Shown here piece after piece: positions 1 to 13,235 of a stretch of DNA of 64,000 nt. Each line of letters starts with the position of its first letter. The stretch's first letter is position 1. The notes below the pieces were generated by a model. It did no database searches and had not been told where the DNA came from. It saw only the letters and a program-made list of their open reading frames with translations. The position numbers and the translations under genes were made by a program. Origin of the DNA: Ceratodon purpureus (Eukaryota; Streptophyta; Bryopsida; Pseudoditrichales; Ditrichaceae); assembly GCA_014871385.1 (NCBI GenBank), contig CM026426.1:80581566-80645565 (forward strand), written 5' to 3'.

Positions 1-1260
1 CCATATACGTACCTATTGCTCTGACGGAAATCATAACCAAAGCCAAATATAACGGAACAAATCCACGTCAGTCGGGTTCTTTTCAGTGGAGTTGTATTTG
101 CTACTCTGTGGTCCAAATTATGAAATAAAGGTCACGGACAGATCAGGTATGAAGACTTCAAAAACTTACCTAATGTGTAGCAACAAGTGCAGCTACATAA
201 TATGAATGTCGGAGAAAGGTTCAAGTACATTCGCCGTCACAAACACGCATCCTCGTATATTTGCAACCATAAAACCCATGCTTCTTGAAACTGTAACATA
301 GACAGTGACTGGGAAAATAAACAGACATATGTTGAGTACTCTCTTTCCTCACGCTACCCTGATCACAGAACTAAACCCAAATCTAACAGAGGACTCGCGC
401 TGAGAGTCTGAAACTGCATGAGCATAAAATGTTTTGAAAAGGGCCAAAGACGAAATTTGCAGAAAAATGTAAACAGGCCAGAGGTAAACCTCCGGTGTCG
501 TCCAGAGACGTTTTTATTGGGCTCCACTATCTCTGCAGGAGCATCCGTACGTCCAAGATGGTCTGGTAATTCAATAGTTGCAAGGATCCTCGAAGAATAA
601 AATCAGGACTTTGTTCAAGCTTCCCACATGTACTACTGCAATCTCAAAGAGTCAGTATAAAATGCTCAACACAACTCAGTTCCTTGCAATCATAAATGTA
701 GTATCTAGGTGGGACACATTGGAATTTAGGAAATGAAAACCAAGGTTTGATGGAAGTAGACCGTTATTTGCAGAGACTCCTGTTTGCCTTTCCCCAGATT
801 CAAACCAACGATAATGTAGAGTTGCCGGTATTTTGTGAAGTTGATTTCGACTAGGAAACAAATGTAAGCAATCCCAGATGGGAATGCTTGAATAAAAAAC
901 TTGTCGACTAGAGTAAGAATGACTGAACTTCAAAAGAGGGAAGATAATAAGATGAATAGGTCAGGTCCTCATCTATGTTATTAATGCGGTACATGTGCAT
1001 CTTACAAAGAACAAAAGAATTACCGTGGATTGCTAAAGAAGGGCATTTAAAAAACCCATGTTCTGACAAGTCTTAAACTATACCTGGAAAGCCATGCCTT
1101 GAGGACTAGCGACAGTCTCAAAACCAGCCTTGTCGGTTACACCTTCAACAAACATGACTGACCTACGGCATTGCCAAGGGTAACAAGAGTCGGGTTTGAC
1201 GCCTCAAAAATTTGCTAACCACTGAAAGTTGATTGAAGAGTTACAGTACGTCGGATTCTT
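1..1260. other. No gene recognised
   Basis: Short open frames occur on both strands, but none has a recognisable motif or codon structure. The stretch lies downstream of the C-terminal end of CACTA element A and may include its non-coding 3' part. I could not find a CACTA-type terminus here. Confidence 0.4.
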
Positions 1261-1280
1261 CTGAGTCGGGTGGGTGCACT

Positions 1281-4200
1281 AGGGGACGATCCGATAAATC
1301 ACCATCATCGCCTCTTCCGTCGTTGGCTAAGTTGGCCTCATCGCCATCTTAGAGGAGATCGTCAGAATAGTCACTTTCGTTGTCACTCCCGTTTTCTTGA
1401 GCCTGTACGCGCTCAACCTCTGAAGGTAAGACACTCTCTCCATCGCAGCGATGGCCACAGACATCATTGTAAAGATCCCCGTGAATCATTCGTGTGGCCT
1501 GCACAGAGCCAGGGGCACTGAGATTAGACTCGGTATCGTCATCGATTGCCCGTCAGGAACGAGGTTCTTTGAGTCTCACCACTTTCCACTCCCTATCGGC
1601 GACGACGTCTACGAAGTACACCTGCGGTACATGGACATCGGGACCGTTAATTCACCTACGACGAAGGATTGGGTTGATGTGGACGATGTACCAAACTTAC
1701 TACAACAGTACGTGCGGCTAAAGGGAAACGTGCGTGATTTGCGTGGATAGGGAGGATGTAGGGCTCCACAGCTGGGGTTTGCCTGACACCAATCTTGACG
1801 AGCCAAAACCCATTCTCGTCGCGACGGATAGTTGGAGTTCCAGCGACGTCAAGTTTTACCCAGGAGCATTTCAATGTTGTCCATTCAATGTGCCCGTATT
1901 CGAGCTGCACGATGTCCTTTATGATGCCAACATATTGTAAATTTGCCTGTACTGGGCGGCAATCAGCTCTTGATGACTTGCACACCTAAGTGATGGCAGC
2001 TACGACGCCGGAATCAAATGTGACATGGTTGGGGCCGATTTTATCTTCAACACGAGAATGGAATCCGTATGCCGACATTGATAGCCAGTGCTTTACTTTC
2101 GGTGAGAGTAGCATGGCCATTATAGCGAGGTCTATGTGGACGCCATCGCCTTGTCCTCTCATGGCGAGCACTTTCTTACGTAACCACGTCCCAAATGTTT
2201 CGAAGCGTCTGATTCTTCCTCTTTTAAACATTGCCCGTTCAGCATCATATTCCCTATACAGCATGTCAACATGGCAATCTCATCAACGACTATTCCAGTA
2301 AAAGCGACTACTATCCAATAGGCATTAGAGCTATGACTATGAACACTAAATGCCAAACAATTAGAATTACTAACAGTTATATCCGTAGCTACGAAGACAT
2401 TTATAGCCTTGGAACGAGAAAACCAGATGGCGCCAAAAACGTCATAGTCAATTGAGACAACTTAAAAGAAAATAATCCGGTAGGACGCAGCAATAATGAG
2501 ATACATGACGAGAATGTCCCGACCCGGGTGACCTCCCTGATTTGTACTTGCAACTTCGGAGAATCCCGGTAGAAAACGTCTGCTTAGCTTAACCCAACCC
2601 AAATGAACAACGTATACTTGGTAAACGTGTAACTTGCCAAATCTTTTTTTTTTTAAAACCATTTCGTTTGATCAGCCGGTACGACGAACAATTCTAATGG
2701 TTTTGGCGGGTAGACGATCACAGGATTCTACAAAACAATAAATAAGTCCCTCCCTTTGCCGTCCACCTTGTATTATGTATCAGCTACGGGCACCGGACAT
2801 GCCTCCCTCAAAACATTAAGCTTACGTACAATCCAGGAAACACGCCCCAACTACTCTGCAATGCAGTCTAGCCTACGCGAACAAATTCAATAAACTGGAA
2901 TGAAATTGCTCTGTATATCATATATAATATACATATACCAGAAAGTGCATCCCATAAAGAGATGAAATCCATTGAGTCTCGGCTAACCCCCACTCTGCCA
3001 CACAAGCAAGGTCCTGAGTAGTTCGAAGTCAACACTCTACGAATGAAACCAACAAATATAAAATGACATGTATGCTGTGCACAAGCACTGCTATGACCAT
3101 GCCAAAGATGATAAGCATATTTTACCTCCTACGAACAAATGAGTCGCTGAATTTACTTTATTGTCATAAAGTTCAAGTTCCGGTATCTGCTCTTACTCCA
3201 CGATGGATGAGCATAGGAAAAAAACACTCCCAACTACATAATGACGGGAAGGTTTAAGACGAACACATCCACTGTCATTGACTTATGAGGGACACTTATC
3301 ACGGGCACAACGCACGCAATCGATAGCATGACATTAAGCAAATTCCCCTACAGACAAGGAGAGATGACCTACGATTTGGAATGCACGACATAGAGGAATA
3401 TTCCTCTAGGAGGTCATATGAATTAAAAGGGGGGAGATTATTGTTACCCAAGAAAAGTTGTTGTAAGAATTGAATGTCGTATAATGTGTTCGTGAACCTC
3501 CTCCAAGTCAGGAAGTTGCCACACGCGATCCTAGGGGCTACCTTCTAGGACCTCACCGCAGTCTTTCACGTCTTTGTTGAGAGCCCAAATTGTTCTAGCC
3601 GCACCTGGGTACATCTGGAAGTGCTCTGTTGCAAAACCAAGGGCCTCTTCAAACATATTCCCCTGCGCAATCGAGCCCTCCAGTCTTGCCTTGTTTTGTA
3701 TCAATCCTTTGAAGTAACCTAGATGCCTCTCTACACCATACATCCACCTTGTGTGGACTGTACCACACCAATACAACTCCCTTCGCACGTGCAGTACTAA
3801 ATGTGGCATGACATTCCAGTAGCCTGCAGGGAAGTGCAATTCTAGAGGGGCCATGGTCTTGGCAACGTAGGTTTGTAGAGGTCCAAGCTCACTACGCCTG
3901 ATGAGCTCCGCACAATTTCGCATAAAGCAATGTTATACGCGTATTATTGCCACATGGAGACCCTCCGGTAAGATATCTCGAACGTAGGCAGGGAGAATTT
4001 CTTGGAGTAAAACATGCTAGTCATGGCTCTTCATGAACTGGAGCTTCCTTTTCTCCATGTTCACTAATTTTTAAAAATTTCCGCAATGGTTTGAGGGCGT
4101 CCGACATGACCTGATTGCCTTCAGTATCTTGACTCTCTCATCCTCTTGTAGAACGTAAGGAGCGCGTGGCTTATAGTATCCATTGACTCCATCATGTTCC

Positions 4201-6484
4201 TACAAATGCAATTCTTCCATGACGCCAGCCTCGGCCATATTCTTCCTCACAGCTACCGTGTCGCTCTCTCCTAATGGGTAATGTCATTGTCGTGGCCGCG
4301 ACGTTTTTCTCTATATGCATGACGTCTAACATGTGTCTAACATGTAAGTGCTGCACATGGCCACGTCTCTATGTTAGAATTGTCTTATGTAAAAACGTTT
4401 GTCCCTAGAGGTACTATGAACCGCCATTATCACATTCGTTTGCATGTGACATGTTGCATTATCCATTCAAAGAGCCATCAGAGAAAGGTTTCAACTGTTT
4501 GAAAGATTAGAATAGATTCCTGCACTCAAATCCTTTTAGACAATTGTCTAAACGTGCTATTGTGTATTGCTCAAAGTTTTTGACAGAAGAGGGGCATTTT
4601 GACAAGATAATGACGCATATAGGAGAGAGTTCCCTAAAGTAATATAGTCTCTCAAACCACAAACGATCAATCACGCATACTCAGGATAAACAGTTCTTTC
4701 AAGGTTTTCTGTCAATGTCTACTCCCTCTGCCCTAAAATCGTGAAACCATTAAAATGGTGAGCTTCAAAAAACGAGTAAGAACCATAGAACACAATCTCA
4801 TACAGACTCTTAAAAAGGTAGCTGATTTATACGCAGGATGCAGGGTAGCTGCTCCCAAAACTTCTAACTAACATCGAGCTGCAACATAGCACAGTCCCTA
4901 GAGAACATAGAGGACATCTACAGTATCAAACCTACAATTAAAACAATACATCAAAGCAAGGAGGTTACCTTTGTTGCTCAGCACACTATAAGCCCACCTA
5001 AACCAAGTTACTTAACAAGAATATGTATGGAGAAGACAAGCATATATTAGCTCGTCTTTTCCAATGTGGGTGACAACACTCGATCAAAAAACCACCAATT
5101 ACAATACAAGTCTCAAATTCCACCAACTACTCAAAAATTGGACTGGCTATGGCGCGTCGTCAGCACACTCCAAAGCCACTACACGCAAAGTGCACTCGAG
5201 AACAAACGATAGACTCGATCACTAAACTAAAATGCTCGAGCAAATAAAAAAAAAAGAAAACAGGCCAGATGCGTCGCGGATGATCACAAATGGTCTACCA
5301 AGTTTCTACCCTAGTCACACTCACTCACACAAAACAAAGTGACAGAATCATGCTACCAGTCGCACATTTAAAAGAGCACATAAGCATCCTGACGAAGTCT
5401 GGATATTCTTCGCACAAACTCAAGTAAGACAACTAAAAACCGGATATTCAATAATTTTTTGCTGACAAAGAGATAACTGAGGAAAAGATAAAATTTGACG
5501 CAATTTTCAAGAGCACTAGATTAGTGCAAGAATTAAAGGCAGCAGATATTGATTTTGCTAGGCAATAACAATTAAACAAATACCCAATTCACGATGCTTC
5601 GAGAGAATTCCAAAAGATGACTCAACTACGAGCTTGCAAGATCTTTCTAAGAAAAGTGCCCACATACTTCGACTTTTGACACAAAAATTGATAACCAGGT
5701 GAATTGAAGGCCTAAGGATTCTACAAGGATTGTGCCAATCATTACAATTGTTTCATCACAACTGATCAAAGACGACGACGTCAAAGAGGTAAATATTGCA
5801 CCAGGTGTAGCTCATGGAAAATTTGAGACAAGTTCGGAGAAGGTAAGATAGATAAAAGCTCTTTGAATGGATAATGCAAACGGATGTAATTCAATGGACA
5901 CTACAGGCGCAACATATATACTTCAGCTCATATAAAAACAGTAACGTAGTGTACAGAATACCACCCGTGACCCACAGAAGAACTTCGTCAATGCACGATG
6001 AGAGGATAATATCCAGAGGCAATATGCGAGCACATAAAACATGTTGTGTAGGGGAGAAAACCTGCCAGTAGGGGAGTTTATAAAGAGCGGACAAATATTT
6101 GAGGCCATACATGCGCACAAGATCATCCTAAAGCGAAGCTCCTCCGTTCGCTTGCTACATTTGCCGCTCCATTGCCCATGACAGAACCTGTTGACCCGTA
6201 ACGGGGAGAGAAGCCGTCCTGTGCTCTTCGAAACCGTAACTGGCACTTTTACTTCAAAGGTGATGTTCCGGTGGCAGCCATCTTCTTGGGTAGGGACAGA
6301 GTACATTCTTATAGAGGCTGCGGGACCTCCTCGTTTGCATGCCATGTCCACACACCGGGCAGGCTACGTACCCCTTGGTGACGCAGCCTGCGAGCATGCC
6401 ATAAGCGGAAAAATCCCCAATGGTCCAAACAACCATGGCTTCCAACAAGAAGTGTGACTCATCCATGTATTGAGCAGCGTCCAT
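1281..6484 (-). pseudogene. TNP2-like CACTA transposase pseudogene (element A)
   Basis: CACTA transposases excise and reinsert the element. Visible parts run from high to low coordinates. At 6.48-6.25 kb is the block VVWTIGDFSAYGMLAGC followed by the metal-binding ACPVCG. At about 6.09-6.06 kb is the motif KLPYWQ, and at 4.35-4.3 kb is LDVMHIEKNV. KSHD lies near 4.02 kb, followed by the DUF4218 region (3.93-3.53 kb) with HTRWMYGVERHLG. The DUF4216 region (2.26-1.66 kb) has DENGFWLVKIG. A D/E-rich tail follows to about 1.28 kb. Several in-frame stops interrupt it, for example after KSHD near 4.02 kb and between the two halves of the DUF4216 region near 1.99 kb. LPYWQ and LDVMHIE, normally close together, are separated by a likely intron. 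Motif assignments rest on memory of the family. Confidence 0.75.
4351..6061 (-). other. Probable intron in CACTA A transposase
   Basis: On the minus strand the exon ends TGGCAG|GTTTTC (LPYWQ) and resumes after TGTGCAG|CACTTACATG, which reads into HLHVRHMLDVMHIEKNV in the same phase (0). No coding similarity is visible inside these 1.7 kb. Element B has an intron at exactly the same protein position, which argues for an ancestral intron rather than a chance insertion. Confidence 0.6.
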
Positions 6485-6489
6485 AGAGA

Positions 6490-6919
6490 GAGAGAAACTT
6501 AGGTCTCTAGAGGAGACCGATGTGAATTAAGTGTCTTTTCGATCTATTCCCAATCCAAAGCCCATAGGACAAAGGTATGGAAGTAAAAATCTACTCCCCT
6601 CTTTTGAGAGTAGACACTTTAGTCAGAAGTAACTAGTAACAAGAAACCAGTAAAACATGCGTATAGGATAGTTTGTAATGACAATTTGGACACCAAGCCA
6701 CGAGCTCATTGTTGGTTGGAGGTGAGCGCTTGTCTCATGTAACTGGTCCGGGTTTGAACTCTGATGGACTCGTTTGAGCAGATGTGGAAGATAAGTACTG
6801 CTCAGTAAGCAATCGCAGGCACGAAATGTGTTGTGCCAACCAACAGCCCCCTTTGCAAGAAGTGACAAGAGACTTAACATCCATGTGCTAACATCAAATA
6901 AAGTAGCTCTAGCTACTAA
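6490..6919. other. No gene recognised
   Basis: The stretch lies between the truncated CACTA copy and the 3' end of the LINE. I see no motif, repeat or credible coding frame in it. Confidence 0.4.
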
Positions 6920-7329
6920 ATTTTTTTGATTTTATTTTAAAGTTTCTACTATGAGGGATCTAATGTTTGAGGTATCGGTTGGTGGTTTTCTATTCTTCTT
7001 TAGTGGAGTAGAATAGACATGGCATATTCTATGGCGATAGTTTTATGTTTTTAAAGGTGTTTTTGATGGCGGGCATTGGTATTTGGAACTTTTCTTCAAG
7101 TGTTTTCTTTGATGGAATGTGTGTAGTTGCTCTCTCGCCAACTGTAATGACAATAAGAGGGTCAACTTTCCATCCTAGAGCAGTGATATTAGGGATTAGT
7201 GGATTGTATTCATTAGTTTTAGCTTCAAATGTTTCTGGGGAAAACCTGTCATTGGAATATGTAAATTCAATAAATTGTATCGTAAGGTTGAGGACTACTT
7301 CAGAGGGGTGGGGGGGGTCACTTTGGTAA

Positions 7330-7800
7330 GGTAAGCCTTTAACACATAAGATATCTGGTCTAATCTTGAGTTACAATGGCATCTTTGTGTGCCGCATGTA
7401 CAAGGGAGTAGCGAATTTGGAACGGTATTTTTTGGGGGTTTATTGTTGAAGGTGCTAGCATTCATGAGAATAAAACAATGGGATTTTTTTGATGAAATTA
7501 GTAATTTTTTAATTTCCCGAAGTGCTTTGTTGTATCTTTTGACGCAAAGTGAATGTATATGTTGTTGTTGACATGTGAGTAGTACATGTAACTATGTATC
7601 CGGTTCATGTGATCTGCAAATGGGGCATGTGATAGATGGAAATCTTTCTCTACCAAAGAACATTAGTTTTCTAGCATGACCCATGTATATTCCCGTACGG
7701 AATTTGATAAGGCATGATTTCTGTTTGTCTCTGATGATTGGATTTTTCCAAAATTCATTAGATAGTTCGTTGTCTATATCTACATTTTCCGTCCATTTGC
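7330..7800 (-). pseudogene. LINE C-terminal zinc-knuckle-like region
   Basis: The minus strand reads GHARKLMFFGRERFPSITC and PICRSHEPDT, then, past one stop, HVLLTCQQQHIHSL. Together this fits a C-x2-C ... H-x4-C metal site of the kind found at the C-terminus of many LINE proteins. The usual continuation (R-x-N-A) is visible as KRYNKALR. It marks the end of the coding region; the element then runs on to a T-rich plus-strand end at about 6.92 kb. Confidence 0.55.
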
Positions 7801-8129
7801 AAATATAGGGAGTTTGTATGGCCATGATTTCTAAGTTTTTTTCTCTGTCATATTTCTTGATTTGTTTTTCTAGATTTATAAGTGGTCCTTTGTCTAGAAC
7901 ATCCATCATGGATGGCCATTCTTCTTTTTGGTAATAGTACGGGGTAGCATGTGCGTATTTGTATGGGTGTTTGGCAGTTCTATATGCTAGATCAACTCCA
8001 GTATTTGCTAATTTGACCGCTTTCTCCTTACCATCAATATTGGCGTGTGCTTTAACTTTGTGTAGTGTAATAGGTTGTGTTCTTTTTGGAGTAGTTCTAC
8101 CATAGTGGCATAGAGGCAAGTGTGGTTTG

Positions 8130-8440
8130 GTCGGGATGACTGTTGTGTAATGTGGGGTGTTTAATTTGTGTGTTGAGTAAATATAATACATTTAGGCAAT
8201 CGGTAAATATATATGCAGGCTCATTAAGAAATTGTGTATTAATGATTCTTAGTGTTTTGTGTAAAGCCATCATTTTTGCTCGTAGAATGTTTTGGTGTCC
8301 ATGAAGTCTTTTGAGGATGTTAAGCCCTTTAGGCCTATATATGCCATATCCAGCTTTTTCCTTCATCCATCTATTATTGAGACCGATTTCTTTTGGGGGT
8401 ATAAAGGAGCCATCACTGTAATAACTGAATTGGGATACAA
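8130..8440 (-). pseudogene. LINE RNase H domain
   Basis: The minus strand reads YSDGSFIPPKEIG (first catalytic Asp), then GYGIYRP, then RAKMMAL where RNase H enzymes usually have an A/S-E-x-x-A-L helix with the catalytic Glu, then YIFTDCLNVL with the next Asp. The Glu position is Lys here (a codon change explained by one G-to-A step), so the domain is probably inactive. RNase H domains occur in the I, R1 and Tad-type LINE groups. Confidence 0.65.
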
Positions 8441-10337
8441 ATTTTAGTGGCAGGTTTGTATGGTAGTTTGGGATGGGGAGATATTTGTAAGGTTATTTAT
8501 GGGTGTATTCGGGTAATCTAATTTGGACCATTTTTTACCAGGATTAACAAGGGTATTTAAAAGGGTAGGGAGAGCAATTTGCGTGTGAATTTGTAGTATA
8601 TTGAGGTTATTTATGATGGAAGTGAGTTGATTCATTAGTTCTTGGTTACCAATATTGTTATTCTGGTGATGGATGCAAAATATTTGTAGGATGGATAGTT
8701 CTTTTCTCTTAGTATTGACGTCAGGAGGAATTGTATGTTCTATGTATGTGACGGTATCTGCAGCAAAGTGAGCGATAATGTGTGTATCTGAGAAAGGACC
8801 AATGTATCGGTTGAAATTTTTGTACCAGTTAGTGTCTGAGGATATGATTCTAGTGATTGTGTTTGGATCGTTTTTAGCCGCTAGATGGGCCTAATGGATG
8901 GCTTGTTGTCAGTCGGTTTCATTATGGGGGTGAGCGTAGCCAATTCCTTTCCATTTGTGGTCAAATGCTTTTCCTAGGAAACCAAAAATAATATCTCGTG
9001 AGAATGGTGAGTAGAATTGGCTAAATTGTGTGGGGCATGTAACTGGGGATGAAAGTATGATTGTTGAATGTTGAATGTTGCAATTAGAAAGTCTAGTATT
9101 TGTGTTGGTATGGTATATTGGGCACATTTGAGTGGGTCATTTTTGAAATGCGGTATTTATATCTTTGATAAAGCCATACAATTTTGGTTTCAAATGATTG
9201 GGTTGGGGGTTCTAGGCTATGTGGGGTATTTTTTGCATGCTGATATTGTTTCCATAACCATAGTAATCTTGTTTTTGGAATGGTGATGAGGTGTCGGCCA
9301 TTGTCTTTGTATATATGTGCGCTGTTGAGGTTTGTTTGTATTGTGTTTGTATTTGTTTGAATGTCGCTTTCTTGGTTATATTCATTAATGGAGATGTGTG
9401 CTAATGGGATGGTTGTGGCTGGAATAACATACTTTGTATCTTTTGGTTCTGTCATAGAGAAGTGTTTTTTGATGGTGTCTGAACAATGTTTATGTTGTTG
9501 TTTTGTATAGTATTGAGTAAGTAGTTCAGTAAGTAGTTGTCTGTAACATCAGGTGTTGGAATCACTCAAAGGCAATAATTGTCTTTGTGTGCGCCATTTA
9601 TGGTATGAATTGTTGTTTGGCGTGATCCATTGGCATAAATATGTGGTGTCTTTTTTGATAATCCAATTTGCATCCTTGGTTTTTCGTTGTTCGTGATCTA
9701 GTATTTCGTGGATGGGGAATTGTCGAGGATTTTTAAGTATGTTTTTGGGAGGACGGGGGAGTTCCGGGATAGGAAGGATATGTGGATTTATAAAAAGGGT
9801 TGATTGTTTAGGTAGGATATTGTGGTTTAGTAAAATGTAGTCATTTCTTAGAGTTCTTGGGGGGTGGTACAACCAACATGGTGGGTGGCATTTGTGGTGG
9901 CAAGAGGGATAACAAAATAGTTGGTTGGCAATATTTAAAGCACTTTTGATGAGTTTGTGGAATTGCAGTGGTACATATTCAAGTCATCTAGGTTCATTAG
10001 GGTGGTACCCCTAGGCATGGTTATTTGTTGTGGTTATATTATAATATGTGATAGTAGTTTTTGTAGTAATTTAAAAGGGATGTTGGGATTTAGGCCATGC
10101 AGATTTTGTGCTTCTCTCATCCATGCCATTTCTAGTTGAGATGGATTTAGTAGAAAAAAATCTATTGTGCTTTTAAGGTGGACACTGGCTTCATGTTTGA
10201 GTAGAAATAATGTCCTAGTGATAGGTGAACTCACGTAGTGTTGGTATTTAATCCTGTCTATTTCTTCGGAGCCTCCAAATCTTGCAAGTACAAATTGTAT
10301 CAAGCCATAATATATTTTACCAAGTCTACCTTTATCA

Positions 10338-11640
10338 TTAAGGGCATTTTGTAGTTGTTCTCTGATGCATCGTAAGTAGGCATTTTTTTAGTGAGAATGC
10401 TTCTATTCCGAATAGGGCATGTGGGAGTTGTGTGGCGGCATTAGAGGTGCATTTTGGTAATCCACATATTGTTTTGTGGAGTGCTATGATCTTTTTGTCG
10501 AGTTTTTTAATGGCTAGTATGGAATATGGTACTTTGTAGAAGCTGTATGCTATTCCGGCGCGTATCAGTGTATCCGCCATACTGATTTTTGGTTTCATAG
10601 TGGCTGGCCAAGATACAAGGGCTTGACATTGTTTGACGACTATAGCGGTAGTAGTATTTATCTGTGTTCCCCATTTTAGAGATGGAGCCAAGTTTATGCC
10701 AAGGTATGTGTAGGGTTCATGTTGTTCTAAAACAAGTAATGGTTGATTTCTGAAATTTATGTTGGTGGCTTGAATCTCGGCTTTGTATGCAATTGGATTC
10801 ATCTTGGATTTGTTAAGGCATCCAATCACTGCACATTTGGAAATTCCGAGGTCCATTCCTGCCCATTCACAATATTTGTCTAGTTTATTTAGTTGAATTT
10901 GTAGAGATTCTATTTTGTTATCAATTGCTGCAAGATCATCAGCGGATGCTGCGGATGAGGTTGTAACTTTGGAAGTGCCGAAGATGTATCCATTGTCTCC
11001 TTGTTGTAGCAATCTCAGAAGGGGTTCCAAAAATATTATAAATAGATAAGGGCTGAGTGTATCTTCTTGTATTGTTCCTCTTTGAATAGAAATGGATAAA
11101 GTTTTATCAAAGTGTTCTCTAGAGAATATGGTGGAGGACTGTGAGTAGATGTTTCCAACTAGATTTATAGCGTTGGAAGGATATCCAAGGTCTTTCATTA
11201 TAGCTAAGAGTCTTGCATGGTTGATAGAGCTGAAGGCATTTTTGAAATCTATATATAGGATGTATATGTCTTGGTTTGTGAATCTCGCATCTTGTAGTGC
11301 TGCAATGAGTATTTAAAGTTGTCTAGAAGTTCCTCTTTCTGCACTAGATCCTTCTTGGCTGTCTTGTAAGATTTGGTGTTTTTCACCATAGGCGGAGAGG
11401 ATAGAGGTTAATGTTCTTGTATAAAGTTTGTAGATTGTGTTTGCTAGTGCAATAGGCCTATGGTTGTTTAGTTGTGATGGGTCACCTTTTTTATATAAAA
11501 AACCGTTAGACTAGTTTTTCATGATGCTGGGATTTGTTTTTGTTTGTAGCAATGTTTGAAAAATAGGAAGAGTAATTTGTGGAATTGTGGTGGCATATTT
11601 ATAAGATGGAGTTGGAGATTTTAGCAGGGCCTAGGGCTTT
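10338..11640 (-). pseudogene. LINE reverse transcriptase domain
   Basis: The minus-strand frames carry a reverse-transcriptase palm. QRGTIQEDTLSPYLFIIFLEP matches the RG-QGD-LSP-LF block, and ASADDLAA is the YADD-type catalytic block. KCAVIGC and PYTYLGI follow, as in the thumb-side motifs of LINE enzymes. The intact-looking stretch is 10338-11198; the fingers part above it to 11.64 kb is in broken frames. Acting with the endonuclease, the enzyme would copy the element RNA at the nicked target. Confidence 0.8.
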
Positions 11641-11643
11641 GTT

Positions 11644-12666
11644 TTATCCTAGATTTTTAAGGCAGAAGTCGTAGGTTTCTTGATCGAAGTATGTATGTAG
11701 AGGGATTTGTGGTTCGCCGTGTTGGTCAATTGTGAATCCTTCTAAGTCGTGCAACGGGTATTGTTTGACACTGCATGTGCAGTGGGGTTGGTGAGTGTTT
11801 TGATAGTGGCATGTGCAAACTCTTGGTCGATTACTGATAGATTGTTGGATGTGTATATCTTGTGCAATATCTTTAAGGCTAGTTAGAATATTATTTTGTC
11901 TGTTTAGAGGTGAAGTTTCAGAGTTTCTGAAGACTTTCCTATTTATTTTCTTGAGGCTTTTTTCATACATTTGGCAGTATTTTGAGACTGCTTTGTAAAT
12001 ACAGTTTTTATTATATTTTGTTGTAATTTTTTTGGCTTCTTTATTGGCGGTTTTTGTGATAGTAGCTATGACGTCAATCCATTCGTTTGGTGTGGTGTCT
12101 ATTATTGGTGGGTGAGGAATTTGCACATTTTGGTGATTGCGTATTTCATCAAGGATAGGGTGTGTTTGCCATTGTGGGTCGTGTTTTGCGATGTATATAG
12201 TTTTTCTGATGAGGTGGTATATAACAAGGTGTTTTTTCCATTCTTTGGTAAGTTTTTGGGGTAGAAAACCACCTTGTTGTGCGGTTCTATTCGTGAGATT
12301 TGTTAGTGGAGGTGCTTTACAGGTTTTTTCAATGGTCTCTAAGATTTTGTCTACAGTTTTGTCTAGGGATGTACAAGCTGTTTCCCATTGGTCCTGTCTG
12401 AGGTGGTCATGGTTTTCCAATAATATAGTTAATTTATTTATTTTTCTAGAATTTCCTTCAATGAATTCTGTATTAAAATTTTCTAAGTTTTCTTGTGGGA
12501 TTAAATTAAGTATTCTCGTTTGAGTGGTAGTTACTGGTGGTGGAGGTCTAGCAATTAATGTATTTTGTGGGATATGTAAGGTGTTAGGATAGTGGTCTGT
12601 GTTTAGATTCATGTTTATATTTGTGCTGGAAGTAAATCTATTGTTATTACTTGAATTAATGTACAA
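11644..12666 (-). pseudogene. LINE linker between endonuclease and reverse transcriptase
   Basis: This 340-codon open stretch on the minus strand lies between the endonuclease and reverse-transcriptase regions. It is rich in Asn, Thr, Ile, Lys and Pro. Its second half (EWIDVIATITKTANKEAKK and onward) has the basic, helical character typical of the linker and early fingers region of LINE proteins. A short Cys/His-rich piece near 11.8 kb (TCHYQNTHQPHCTCSV) is notable. It has no independent function I can name. Confidence 0.5.
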
Positions 12667-12684
12667 GCCATCTATAAGGCTACT

Positions 12685-13235
12685 TTATGTATAGTTATAG
12701 CCACGTTGTCTAGAGAAATTGATGTTTGTTGAGATATATTCAAAGTTGAGAGATGTGGTGAAGTTTTTCCACTGAATGTCTTCTTCTTGTGGTGGTGTGT
12801 TAATGTTGTAGTTTTGTCGTCCAATAAGTGCGATGTCACGATTAAAATCATCACATAAAATATATGTGTGGTTTGGATGTGCAACGATTTGTTTAGTCAT
12901 TGTAGTTTGTAGGTGGGGAATGAGACGTATATTTTCTAAATGTGTAGGCATATACATGTGTATGATTAACCAGAGTATTAGTGGATGATTATTCATTATC
13001 TGTAGATATGGGGATATATTTGCTGGTGTGGGAATTTTATTGACGTTACCGAGGAATGCGTATTTATTGTGAATAAATGTGAGTAGTCCTCTTCTTCCAG
13101 GGGTGTAGGGCATTCTTTGTTGTATGCAACTTGTGAGAGTATGGGTGTTGTTAAAGATGAGTTTGTATTCAAGGAATAGATTTTGTATGTATTTTGTAGA
13201 TTTCGTTGCTGTGAGTTTAGTTTCTTCAACATTTA
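12685..13235 (-). pseudogene. LINE endonuclease domain (EEP/AP-endonuclease type)
   Basis: The minus-strand frame contains GRRGLLTFIHNKYAF, then NHTYILCDDFNRDI, which matches the GDFN(A/R)H/D block of exonuclease-endonuclease-phosphatase domains, and later INFSRQRGYNYT, in the place where such domains have a T(F)xRxx...S/IDY block. In LINEs this domain nicks target DNA to prime reverse transcription. The N-terminal catalytic part lies in other frames above 13.1 kb and is poorly preserved. The domain call is moderate; the position just 5' of the reverse transcriptase supports it. Confidence 0.65.

Larger units (their letters stand above)
1260..6485 (-). mobile_element. CACTA (En/Spm) DNA transposon A, decayed and 5'-truncated
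   Basis: The minus strand carries, in order, the middle part of a TNP2-type transposase, the DUF4218 region, the DUF4216 region and an acidic tail. This is the usual CACTA order. The N-terminal third, which element B at 56-61 kb still has, was not found above 6.49 kb, so this copy looks truncated. No CACTA terminal repeat or 3-bp target duplication was found, so the limits given are those of recognisable coding sequence only. Confidence 0.75.

Noticed and set aside
7045-7571. Plus-strand open frames (for example MFLKVFLMAGIG...) as genes
   Set aside because: They are antisense to the LINE C-terminal region and exist because of its strand bias. The same holds for the plus-strand frames at 9.1, 12.1 and 13.1 kb.
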